A stretch of 64,000 nt of DNA from Shimia ponticola (GTDB lineage Bacteria > Pseudomonadota > Alphaproteobacteria > Rhodobacterales > Rhodobacteraceae). The notes under the pieces are model-generated. The model did not search any database. It had not been told where the DNA came from and saw only the letters and a program-made list of their open reading frames with translations. Location: NCBI RefSeq assembly GCF_007995215.1, contig NZ_VCDK01000005.1, positions 558,001 to 622,000 of the forward strand, read 5' to 3'. Made by a program: the position numbers and the translations under genes. This document shows positions 33,957 through 41,733 of this stretch, one piece after another; position 1 is the first letter of the stretch; every line of letters begins with the position of its first letter.

Positions 33957-35288
33957 CTAAAACTCGCGCCCGGCCCGCCATTCGCCCCAACGCAGCCGGA
34001 TATCAGCGCCCAGTTTCGCGATCGGTGCAGGAGGCAAGCGACGTGGAGCCGGAGCAGAGAGCGCACGGGCCAGAGCATCCGATGTCGCGCCGGTGGCGAG
34101 TTCGGCAGCCAGCATCCCGGCGAGTGTTCCTTTGACCGTGCCAAGGCCGTTCTGGCAGCAGGCACTAAAGAGCCCGTCGTCGAGTTCGCGGATTACCTGC
34201 ACGTTGTTGCGGCTGAGGCAAAGCCTGCCGCCCCAGCGGAATTCCATGTTGACGCCTTTCAGCATCGGGAAGCGTGCTGCGAAAGCTGCATCGTGGTCGG
34301 CGGCAATGCGGGCATCGCGTTTGGGATCTGCCTCGAGAGACGGGTCAAAGGTAAAACGGTTGCGGATGATGATCCGGTCGCCGCCTGTGCCGGATATGCG
34401 GCGAACTGTGGTGCCCAGCGGGTCTGCGGGGGTGAGGCCCCAGATCGGGTCGCCGCCCAACCGCGCGCATTCGTCTTCCGTCAGCGCACGGGTCATGGAG
34501 GCATAGGTGTGGACGTGCATCAGGCGGCCAGTGTCGTGGCCAAAGCTATTGAGGTGGCCGTTGACGGCAAGGATCACCTTGGGAGCGGAGATGCGGCCCT
34601 TTGGAGTGGTTGCGGTCCAGTCACCATCGCGGCTGAGGCTTGTGACGGGTGAGTTTTCGTGAATCGTGATCCGGTTCGAGCGCAGCCCGTTGGCGCATCC
34701 CATGATGTACATCGCAGGTTGGATCATCGCCGTGCCAGGCGTGAAGAGCCCGCCTTGGTAATAATCCGTACCGGTGATCGCCCGCATCTGAGCGGCATCG
34801 AGCATCTCATGCGGCTCGTTCATCTGGCTCAGGTGTTTGGCATAGCTGACGTTGTGTGCATGGCCCTTGGTGCTGGCTGCGCCGTTGATCTTGCCGGAGC
34901 GGATGAAGGCTTCTTCAGGCAAGCCAAACGCCTGTGCCATGTCGGCGGCAAAGTCGATGGCGCGGCGATTGTCGGCGGTTTGGGCGATGTCGGCGTCGAG
35001 CGCACCGCCGTAATCCTCTGAGGCGAGGTCGTGGGGCAGGTCGATCATGAAACCCGAGTTGCGCCCTGCTGGTCCATGCCCGACGCGCGTGGCGTCAAGG
35101 ATCGTGATCTGGTCGGTTGGACAGATCTGTGACAGGCGGCGCGCGGCGGAGAGGCCGGCAAAGCCTGCGCCGATGATGAGCCAATCCGTGGTGGTCGTGG
35201 CTTCCAACGGCTGCGCGGGAGGCGCATCGTGTAATAGTTGTGCCCATGCCGGTGGGCCGGGGTCCTTGGGAAGTTGTTTGACCCTCAT
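33957..35288 (-). CDS. FAD-dependent oxidoreductase, DAO family
   Basis: 443 aa from ATG 35288, overlapping the upstream SDR stop (ATGA). The N-terminal FAD fold is DWLIIGAGFAGLSAARRL (near residue 35), followed by a second signature HGPAGRNSGFMIDLPHDL typical of gamma-glutamylputrescine or N-methyl amino-acid oxidases. C-terminal parts include FRWGGRLCLSRNNVQVI and SACCQNGLGTVKGTLAGMLA. It probably oxidises a secondary or primary amine such as an N-methylated or cyclic amino acid. It is the last gene of the GntR-led operon and fits a route from a methylated amine. The substrate is not established. Confidence 0.88.
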   Translation of the reverse strand: MRVKQLPKDPGPPAWAQLLHDAPPAQPLEATTTTDWLIIGAGFAGLSAARRLSQICPTDQITILDATRVGHGPAGRNSGFMIDLPHDLASEDYGGALDADIAQTADNRRAIDFAADMAQAFGLPEEAFIRSGKINGAASTKGHAHNVSYAKHLSQMNEPHEMLDAAQMRAITGTDYYQGGLFTPGTAMIQPAMYIMGCANGLRSNRITIHENSPVTSLSRDGDWTATTPKGRISAPKVILAVNGHLNSFGHDTGRLMHVHTYASMTRALTEDECARLGGDPIWGLTPADPLGTTVRRISGTGGDRIIIRNRFTFDPSLEADPKRDARIAADHDAAFAARFPMLKGVNMEFRWGGRLCLSRNNVQVIRELDDGLFSACCQNGLGTVKGTLAGMLAAELATGATSDALARALSAPAPRRLPPAPIAKLGADIRLRWGEWRAGREF

Positions 35289-36013
35289 GGCAGGCTCAAC
35301 TGTGTCATGCGGCCACCGTCGATGGTCCAGACTTGGCCGGTGATCCAAGCGGCCTCTTCTGAGGCGAGCCAGACGATCAGGTTGGCGACATCCTCCGGCG
35401 TGCCTGTGCGGCGCATGGGATGGATGTTTCCGATTTCGGCCCGGAAGGAGACCGGGTCCGGCATGCCTTCGATGAAATCCTCGTTTAGCGGAGTGTCTAT
35501 CCAACCGGGTGCCACTGCATTGCAGCGGACCCCGTCGGGGCCGTGGTCGACAGCAACGGCGCGCGTCAGCCCGTGTAGACCCGCCTTGGATGCGCCGTAT
35601 GCGGGGTGGCGGGGATTGTTGCCCAAACCTTCGACGGATCCGATGTTCACGATTGCGCCCCGCGCGGCGATCAGGTGGGGCATGGCATATTTTGTCAGCA
35701 GGAATGGCGCGGTCAGGTTCACCGTAATCTGCGCATGCCAATCCTCGACGCTGCTTTCGATCACTGTGCCTTCGCGCATGATCCCGGCATTGTTGATCAA
35801 AATGTCCAACTGTCCAGCAGCATGGACAACCGCATTGATCACGCGTTTTGGAGCGGTTTCGTCGCTGAAATCCGCAGTGATGTCCTCATATCCCGCCGAA
35901 CCGCGTTGAGCGGTAAAAACCCGTGCGCCACGTTCCGCCAAAAGGCGTGCTGTCGCTGCCCCCATGCCGGAGGACGCGCCCGTGACCAAGGCTGTTTTTC
36001 CGGTAAAATTCAT
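35285..36013 (-). CDS. SDR-family oxidoreductase
   Basis: 242 aa classical SDR: nucleotide loop TGASSGMGAATARL (about residue 11), NNAG in ILINNAGIMREGT, catalytic Tyr/Lys in YGASKAGLHGLTRA (near 150) and C-terminal TGQVWTIDGG. It uses NAD(P)(H) on an alcohol or ketone; the substrate is unknown. It overlaps both neighbours by ATGA, so it is translated with them. Confidence 0.92.
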   Translation of the reverse strand: MNFTGKTALVTGASSGMGAATARLLAERGARVFTAQRGSAGYEDITADFSDETAPKRVINAVVHAAGQLDILINNAGIMREGTVIESSVEDWHAQITVNLTAPFLLTKYAMPHLIAARGAIVNIGSVEGLGNNPRHPAYGASKAGLHGLTRAVAVDHGPDGVRCNAVAPGWIDTPLNEDFIEGMPDPVSFRAEIGNIHPMRRTGTPEDVANLIVWLASEEAAWITGQVWTIDGGRMTQLSLP

Positions 36014-36735
36014 ATCACCGGTTTCCCACCGTTCACCTCGACCAAGGCGCCTGTCATGTAACGGGCGGCGTCCGAGGCGAGGAACAGGATCACATCCGCG
36101 ATGTCCTCTGGTTCGGCGATACGGCCAATTGGAACCGAGGCATTGAGTTCTTCGACAGCTTTGTCCGCATCAAGGCCACGGATTTCGAAACCGGTTCGGA
36201 TCATAGGTGTGTTGACTTCGTTTGGACAGACGGCGTTGACGCGGATGCCTTGGTGAGCGTGGTCTCGACCTAGGCATTGGGTCAACGATGCGATGGCTGC
36301 TTTGGACATCACATAGAGCGGGTGGTCCGGTCCCGGACGCAGACCCCAGCAGGATGACGTATTAACGATGGCGCTGCCTTGGCCCATCAGTGGGATCGCC
36401 GCACGACACAGGCGAAATGGTGCCTCGACATTCACGCCCATGGTCAAGGCGTAGTCAGCGTCAGTGGTATCTGTGATGGGGCCACGCGTAATCACGCCCG
36501 CATTGTTGCAGAGGATGTCCAAGCCACCGAGGGCATCGGCGGCACGGGCAGGCAGAGCATCGCAGAACGTCGGATCCAGCAGGTCACCGGGCAGGTGGGT
36601 GACACCCGTCAGTGCCGACGTATCCCTGTCCGTGACGGCGACATGGGCGCCTTCGGCCAAGAGGCCCGCGACGATAGCTCTACCAATGCCACCAGCAGCA
36701 CCGGTGACAAGCGCGCGTTTGCCCTCAAAACGCAC
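36010..36735 (-). CDS. SDR-family oxidoreductase
   Basis: 241 aa classical SDR: VTGAAGGIGRAIVAG, ILCNNAGVITRG, YVMSKAAIASLTQCLG and TGALVEVNGGK. It is related to, but clearly distinct from, the SDR immediately downstream, so the pathway has two separate hydroxy/keto steps or one gene diverged after duplication. A 41-base gap separates it from the MttB-family gene upstream. Confidence 0.92.
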   Translation of the reverse strand: MRFEGKRALVTGAAGGIGRAIVAGLLAEGAHVAVTDRDTSALTGVTHLPGDLLDPTFCDALPARAADALGGLDILCNNAGVITRGPITDTTDADYALTMGVNVEAPFRLCRAAIPLMGQGSAIVNTSSCWGLRPGPDHPLYVMSKAAIASLTQCLGRDHAHQGIRVNAVCPNEVNTPMIRTGFEIRGLDADKAVEELNASVPIGRIAEPEDIADVILFLASDAARYMTGALVEVNGGKPVI

Positions 36736-36776
36736 GATGCTGTGCCACTATTGCGGGCCTGTCGATGCGACCCATC

Positions 36777-38327
36777 TTAGTAATCCTGATTGAGCGCTTC
36801 TGCGGCTGGGATCTCGCGCTCGCGCCGGGCGATGTAGTCCAGAAGTTCCTCATTCTTTGCCGGATCGAGCATCGGCTCCTGATACTCGTTCAGCAGGTCT
36901 CGAGCACGGGTCAGCGCCCGTTCGTTGATCTCGACCGACCCCTCAGCCTGCCACTGTTCGATGCTGTTGTTGTCGAACATCTCTGGCATGAAGAATGCTT
37001 TCTGGAATTTCTCCAGCGTGTGGGGATGGCCGAGGTAATGCCCCCCGGGGCCGACATCGCTCACGGCAGCGATAGCTTCGTCAAAGTCAGACCAGTCGAT
37101 CCCTTCGGCCATACGGTAGCCCATGGCGCACATCTCGGCATCGACGACGAATTTGGCCATGGAACAGTGCATTCCGGCCTCATTCCAGCCTGCGGAATGC
37201 CAGATGTAATTCGCGCCGGCCATCAACACGGCGTTCAGCGTCATGGCGCTTTCATAGCCCGCTTGCGCGTCAAACGTCTTGGCCCCGCCCAAAGTGTTCG
37301 AGGTGCGCCACGGGATGTCGTAGTGGCGCGCCATCTGGCCGATCATGAAGTTCATCAGGCTGATCTCTGGCGTACCCGCCATCGGCGCGCCGGATTTCAT
37401 GGATACAGTCGACAGGTAATGCCCGTAGATCGCAGGCGCGCCTTTGCGGACGACTTGTGTGTAGGCCAGTGCACTGAGAGCCTCGGCGTTCAACTGGGCC
37501 ACGGTCGCGGCGGTGGAGGCAGGCGTATTTGCCCCGCCAAGGACGAAGGGACTGCACAGCACGGGTTGGTTGCGCTTTGCAAAGGCGCGCATCGCACCAA
37601 GCATAGTTTCGTCCCAGACGAGCGGGCTATTGCCGTTGCAGTTTCCGGTCACGACCGGGTGCGTATCGATGAAGTCGTCGCCAAACAGGATGGCGCACAT
37701 CTCCATGACGTCTTCGGCGTTCTTTGGGCTGGTCGTCATCCCCATGAACGTCTTGTCCGAATGCTTCATCGACGAATAGGTGATCCGCAGGTGGCGGTGG
37801 CTGATCGGGTGATCGTAGGGTTCGACGATGTGATGCGCGCTTGAATGGATCGCGGGCAGCATGTGCGACAGCTTGTGGAAATTCGCGAGGTCATCCAGCG
37901 TCGGGTTGCGGCGCTTGTCTTCTAGGTCGCGCAGGTATGGCGCGCCGGTCATCGGCACAAAGATCGAGTGGTCGTGGCCGAAGGGCAGGTTATTGGCCGG
38001 GTTTCGTGCGTGGTAGGTGAAGGATGACGGGATCGTTGAGATCAGCTCTTTCACCAGATGCCGGTCGAGATAGACCATTTCGTCCACGACCTTCGCGCCT
38101 GCGCGTTTCCAGTCCTCAAGCGCGATAGGGTCGCGGAACTGGACGCCGACGTTTTCGAGGATATGCATGGATGCGGCGTCGATGCGTTCGATCTGTTCCT
38201 GATCCATCGGTTCGGTCAGGGGGAGACGGCGTTTGAGGGCGGGCAGCATCGTGATGTCGCGGGTCTGGCGGGCCGCTTTACGCGCGCCGCGTCCGCGACG
38301 GGTTGTGCCGGTGGCTTCTACATTCAT
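36777..38327 (-). CDS. trimethylamine methyltransferase (MttB) family protein, non-pyrrolysine
   Basis: 516 aa in one open frame with no internal TAG, so it is not a pyrrolysine enzyme. Family features: MHILENVGVQFRDPIALEDW, SSAHHIVEPYDHPISHRH, HPVVTGNCNGNSPLVWDE, CSPFVLGGANTPASTAATVA and SDVGPGGHYLGHPHTLEKF. Non-Pyl members (MtgB, MtpB, MtcB and related) demethylate quaternary amines such as glycine betaine, proline betaine or carnitine onto a corrinoid protein. No corrinoid protein or MtaA-like methyltransferase lies nearby. ATG 38327 overlaps the stop of a 44-codon ORF (ATGA). Confidence 0.92.
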   Translation of the reverse strand: MNVEATGTTRRGRGARKAARQTRDITMLPALKRRLPLTEPMDQEQIERIDAASMHILENVGVQFRDPIALEDWKRAGAKVVDEMVYLDRHLVKELISTIPSSFTYHARNPANNLPFGHDHSIFVPMTGAPYLRDLEDKRRNPTLDDLANFHKLSHMLPAIHSSAHHIVEPYDHPISHRHLRITYSSMKHSDKTFMGMTTSPKNAEDVMEMCAILFGDDFIDTHPVVTGNCNGNSPLVWDETMLGAMRAFAKRNQPVLCSPFVLGGANTPASTAATVAQLNAEALSALAYTQVVRKGAPAIYGHYLSTVSMKSGAPMAGTPEISLMNFMIGQMARHYDIPWRTSNTLGGAKTFDAQAGYESAMTLNAVLMAGANYIWHSAGWNEAGMHCSMAKFVVDAEMCAMGYRMAEGIDWSDFDEAIAAVSDVGPGGHYLGHPHTLEKFQKAFFMPEMFDNNSIEQWQAEGSVEINERALTRARDLLNEYQEPMLDPAKNEELLDYIARREREIPAAEALNQDY

Positions 38328-38458
38328 ATCGCGCCTCGCTTGGCGAAGATGTGTGTTACGCCCCGGACTTGATCCGGGGCCTCGATGTCAAAGGTCGCGT
38401 CCTGCGGGTCGAGGTCCCAAGTCAAGCCCGGGAGGTGAGTTTCCCAATCACCCCACAT
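38324..38458 (-). CDS. possible 44-aa protein between the aldehyde dehydrogenase and MttB-family genes
   Basis: ATG 38458 lies 11 bases inside the end of the aldehyde dehydrogenase gene, and the TGA overlaps the MttB-family start (ATGA), so the ORF is linked on both sides as real operon genes are. It begins MWGDWETHLPGLTWDLDPQD and ends AKRGAI. Its second half contains a palindromic repeat (38360-38380) also found at 41610-41630, so it may be an ORF created by a repeat. No known family is recognised. Confidence 0.4.
   Translation of the reverse strand: MWGDWETHLPGLTWDLDPQDATFDIEAPDQVRGVTHIFAKRGAI
38360..38380. repeat. GC-rich palindromic intergenic repeat, copy 1
   Basis: Arms GCCCCGGA and TCCGGGGC around a short loop, followed by CTCGATG. 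The same core and flank (CGCCCC...GGGGCCTCGATG) recur at 41610. A half-copy (GAGGTCCC...AGCCCGGGA) follows at about 38410. Confidence 0.7.
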
Positions 38459-39938
38459 TGTCGCCATCCTTTGGATCGGTCAGGTCAATCCAGATCGTCT
38501 TGATCTCGGTGAATTGGTCGTGCGCGTGGATACCGTTGTCGCGTCCGCCAAAGCCCGATTGTTTGTAGCCACCAAACGGCGTGGCGCTGTCGCCTTCGCC
38601 GTAGCAGTTGACGGTGACCGTGCCTGCCTTGATCTCGCGCGCGGCGCGGATGGCTTTGCGTGTGTTGGCGGTGAAGACTGATGCAGCAAGGCCATACGCG
38701 GTGTCGTTCGCAACGGCGATTGCTTCGTCATCTGTGGCGACGGTCAGGACGCTCAGGATCGGGCCGAAGATTTCTTCGCGCGCGCGTTTGTCGTCTGGGT
38801 TCACTTCGTAGATCGTGGGCAAGACGTAGGGGCCGTCCTGTGTGCCGCCGATAAGGGCATCGTCGCCGAGGTAACTGGCGACTTTCTCGCAATGACGCCC
38901 ATTTACGAGCGCACCGAGATGGTTGGCGGGGTCTAGAGGGTCGCCGGTTTTCCAGTCTCTGACCCGTGCCAGAATCCGCTCCATCAAGGGCTCTTTGACA
39001 TCCTTGTGCACGATCAGACGCGAGGTGGCAGAGCAGTTTTCGCCCATGTTCCAGAAGGCGGCGTTGACGACGTGTTCGGCCACATGGTCGAGGTTTTCGG
39101 CGTCGGACATGACCACGGCGGGGTTCTTGCCGCCGCATTCGAGGACCACACGCTTCATGTTGCTGTCGGCAGAATAGCGCAGGAAGCGTTTGCCGGTCTC
39201 GGTCGAGCCGGTGAAGCTGACCATATCCACGTCGGGATGCATGCCAAGGGGTTCGCCGACGCTTGGCCCGTCGCCGGGCAGGACTTGCAGTACGCCGGAA
39301 GGGATACCCGCTTCATAAGCAAGCTCCGCCACACGCAGCGCGGTGAGGCTGGTATCTTCGGCGGGTTTCACGATGACGGAGTTCCCGGCGGCCAGAGCTG
39401 GCCCGATTTTCCACGCGAGCATCAAGAGCGGGAAGTTCCATGGGAGGACGGCTGCGACCACTCCTATGGGTTCGCGGATGATCATGCTGATCGCGTCGTC
39501 GCCGGAGGGGCCCACCTGATCATAGACTTTGTCGATCAGTTCGGCGTGCCATTTGATGCAATGGATGGTCTCGGGAACGTCGATCGTTTCGCAGTCGCGG
39601 ATTGTCTTGCCGCTGTCGAGGCTCTCCATGACGGCAAGCTCGCGACGATTGCGGGTCAACAGTTTGCAAAGGCGGATCAGGGTGTCTTTCCGCTCGGACG
39701 GGTGCAGGCGGGACCAGTGGCCCTGATCAAAGGCTTCGCGCGCTTTTTGAACGGCAAAATCGACATCAGACGCATCGCAGGTCGCGATGGTGGTGATCAC
39801 GTCGCCTGTCGCCGGGTTCGTGGTTGGCAATGGCGCGCCCGAACCTTTGCGGAACTTGCCGTCGATGAAGGCGGCTGCGGGCGGATTGAGATCGGCAGCG
39901 ATGGCCTTGTACTCAGCGTGGGTCAGAAGGTCGGACAT
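38448..39938 (-). CDS. aldehyde dehydrogenase (NAD(P)-dependent)
   Basis: 496 aa, full length. Catalytic Glu lies in VVLECGGKNPAVVM (about residue 268), nucleophile Cys in MGENCSATSRLIV (about 302), the NAD-binding Asn in LPWNFPLLMLAWKIGPAL, and the C-terminal ATPFGGYKQSGFGGRDNG. It would oxidise an aldehyde such as a semialdehyde made by the DapA-family lyase or the amine oxidase of this operon. Close relatives act on betaine aldehyde, gamma-aminobutyraldehyde and similar compounds. Confidence 0.93.
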   Translation of the reverse strand: MSDLLTHAEYKAIAADLNPPAAAFIDGKFRKGSGAPLPTTNPATGDVITTIATCDASDVDFAVQKAREAFDQGHWSRLHPSERKDTLIRLCKLLTRNRRELAVMESLDSGKTIRDCETIDVPETIHCIKWHAELIDKVYDQVGPSGDDAISMIIREPIGVVAAVLPWNFPLLMLAWKIGPALAAGNSVIVKPAEDTSLTALRVAELAYEAGIPSGVLQVLPGDGPSVGEPLGMHPDVDMVSFTGSTETGKRFLRYSADSNMKRVVLECGGKNPAVVMSDAENLDHVAEHVVNAAFWNMGENCSATSRLIVHKDVKEPLMERILARVRDWKTGDPLDPANHLGALVNGRHCEKVASYLGDDALIGGTQDGPYVLPTIYEVNPDDKRAREEIFGPILSVLTVATDDEAIAVANDTAYGLAASVFTANTRKAIRAAREIKAGTVTVNCYGEGDSATPFGGYKQSGFGGRDNGIHAHDQFTEIKTIWIDLTDPKDGDNVG

Positions 39939-39941
39939 AAC

Positions 39942-40844
39942 TCAGGCTCCCTCAATCGCAGCAATCGCGCGATCCATTGTGCGGATGACTTCGGCCAATT
40001 CGCGTTTGTCGTCTTTGTTCAGTGGCTGAAGTGGTTTGCGCGGTGGCCCAGCATCAATGCCACGCAGCGTTAGGCCGTATTTGATGCATTGGATGAACTT
40101 GCCGCCCTGTTCGAGTACGCGCATCAGCGGCAGCATCGCCGACATGATCGCGCGGCCCTTGGTGAAATCACCTTCAACGGCGCATGCGCGATAGAGAGCG
40201 ATATGCGCTTCGGGCGCAAAGTTGGAGCCTGCGCAGACCCAGCTGCGGGCGCCCCATGCAAAGAACTCCAAAGCCTGATCATCCATCCCGCAGGACAAAG
40301 CGATATGTGGGTAATCACGGGCCAGCATGTGTAGGCGGTTTACGTCGCCCGAGCTTTCCTTGATGGCGCAGAAATTTGGCGAGCGGCCCAGCCGGTCTAG
40401 GGTTTCCTCGTCCATGTTAACGCTCATGCGGCCCGGATAGTTGTAGAGCATCGCAGGCAGGTTGGCAGCGCGGTCGATGGCAAGCGCGTGCAGCGCGATT
40501 TCGCGGCCCGTTGGGTATGCGTAGGGTGGCGTTGCCACAAGGATCGCATCTGCTCCGATGTCTTTCGCGGCCTCGGCATAGGCGATGGCGTCTTCGGTTC
40601 GGATCGCGCCTGTTCCGACGATCATCGGCACGCGACCAGCGATCAGGTCTTTGACCCGGTGCATCATGTCGAGGCGCTCGTCATGGGTCTGCGCGTAGTA
40701 TTCGCCCGTGGTCCCGGCGACGATGATCCCATGGACACCCGCCGTGATCAGATGATCCACGGTTTGCTCCAGAGCTTCTTCATTGAGCGAAAAGTCGTCG
40801 TTATAGGGGGTCACGAGCGGCGTGTAGATGCCTTCAAACTGCAT
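39942..40844 (-). CDS. DapA-family (dihydrodipicolinate synthase-like) aldolase/lyase
   Basis: 300 aa from ATG 40844, overlapping the end of the GntR gene by 11 bases. Conserved TIM-barrel features: GTTGEYYAQT, the catalytic Tyr in MLYNYPGRMSV, and Schiff-base Lys in FCAIKESSGD (about residue 165). The family includes sugar-acid aldolases and the pyrroline-4-hydroxy-2-carboxylate deaminase of hydroxyproline breakdown, and with an aldehyde dehydrogenase following it either would fit. True lysine biosynthesis DapA is unlikely in this catabolic setting. Confidence 0.9.
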   Translation of the reverse strand: MQFEGIYTPLVTPYNDDFSLNEEALEQTVDHLITAGVHGIIVAGTTGEYYAQTHDERLDMMHRVKDLIAGRVPMIVGTGAIRTEDAIAYAEAAKDIGADAILVATPPYAYPTGREIALHALAIDRAANLPAMLYNYPGRMSVNMDEETLDRLGRSPNFCAIKESSGDVNRLHMLARDYPHIALSCGMDDQALEFFAWGARSWVCAGSNFAPEAHIALYRACAVEGDFTKGRAIMSAMLPLMRVLEQGGKFIQCIKYGLTLRGIDAGPPRKPLQPLNKDDKRELAEVIRTMDRAIAAIEGA

Positions 40845-41538
40845 TGCGGCGGTCCTTGAAAGGGATGACGTCGACGGGCAGCGGGTCGGGGCGGACAAAC
40901 CGCTCGACCCGGTCGCGGGACAAATCCCAGTGTTGCAGGGTGAGATCGACAATCAGGGCGGTTTCCTGTGCTTCGATCGCGGTGATCATCGCTTCATGCT
41001 GATCGGCAGCCTTTGTGATCAGCAGGCTCTCTTCTGCGCTGGCGGCACGATAGAAGGTCTGGGACAGGCGCGTGTGATCGATCAAGAGACGGTCCAGCGC
41101 GGCCATAAGATAGGCGTTCTGTGCCATTTCGCCGATGATCTGGTGAAACCGGTGATTGGCAAGGCTGGCGGCGTCCACGTCGCGGCCTTGGGTGGCACGG
41201 ACGAAGTCGCGCTGGGTGTCTTTCAGTGTGTCGAGTTGCGCTTCGGTGCGGTTTTCGGCCGCCATGCGCCCGATATTGGCGTACATCATCGGTGCCGTCT
41301 GAAAGAACGTGCGCATCGTAGTGACGTCCATCGAGGCCACCTTTGCGCCCCGGTTGTCTTCGAGCGTGATGAAGCCTGCCCCTGCGAGACGCTGCAGCAC
41401 CTCACGCATGGGGGTGCGTGACATGCCATAGGTCTGGGTCAGTCCGGCCTCATCCAGCGCCGCCCCCGGCGCGAGGTCGAGCGCGAGGATGCGGCGTTTC
41501 AGATCATCGAGGCACGTGTCTTTGGTGTGGGTCGGCAT
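40834..41538 (-). CDS. GntR-family regulator with FCD domain
   Basis: 234 aa from ATG 41538. Upstream in-frame starts would place coding sequence over the operator at 41554 and are rejected. The N-terminal winged HTH includes LAPGAALDEAGLTQTYGMS and RTPMREVLQRLAGAGFI; the C-terminal FCD domain has the metal-ligand pattern (LANHRFHQIIGEMAQN, and QHEAMITAIEAQ). It is the first gene of the operon 41538-33957 and probably represses it until a pathway metabolite binds. Confidence 0.93.
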   Translation of the reverse strand: MPTHTKDTCLDDLKRRILALDLAPGAALDEAGLTQTYGMSRTPMREVLQRLAGAGFITLEDNRGAKVASMDVTTMRTFFQTAPMMYANIGRMAAENRTEAQLDTLKDTQRDFVRATQGRDVDAASLANHRFHQIIGEMAQNAYLMAALDRLLIDHTRLSQTFYRAASAEESLLITKAADQHEAMITAIEAQETALIVDLTLQHWDLSRDRVERFVRPDPLPVDVIPFKDRRNAV

Positions 41539-41553
41539 GGCGGCTCGGTCGTT

Positions 41554-41572
41554 TGTATACATTTTGTATACA
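41554..41572. promoter_or_regulatory. GntR/FCD-type operator
   Basis: TGTATAC-ATTTT-GTATACA, a perfect inverted repeat with 7-bp arms, 16 bases upstream of the GntR start. FCD-subfamily GntR proteins typically bind sites containing GTATAC, so autoregulation of the whole operon is likely. Confidence 0.75.
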
Positions 41573-41609
41573 CCGAGTCGTGCGTACGGCAATCAAAATT
41601 CCACAACAC

Positions 41610-41722
41610 GCCCCAGGCATCACCCGGGGCCTCGATGAGCCGGGTGAGCGCGTGGTGCTTTGAGGTCCCGGGTCGAACCCGGGACGTAAACTGAGGTAGA
41701 GGTCCCGGATCAAGCCCGGGAC
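41610..41722. repeat. cluster of GC-rich palindromic repeats
   Basis: Three palindromes: 41610-41630 (shared with 38360), 41665-41685 with arms GTCCCGGGT/ACCCGGGAC, and 41702-41722 with arms GTCCCGGG/CCCGGGAC (one mismatch). They fill the gap between the hydroxylase and the GntR operon. This is typical short dispersed repeat material of alphaproteobacteria, with no coding role seen. Confidence 0.7.
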
Positions 41723-41733
41723 TGAGTCGTGGT

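Noticed and set aside
36777-38327. Pyrrolysine-containing trimethylamine methyltransferase
   Set aside because: No in-frame amber codon and no pyl genes; the frame is complete without read-through.
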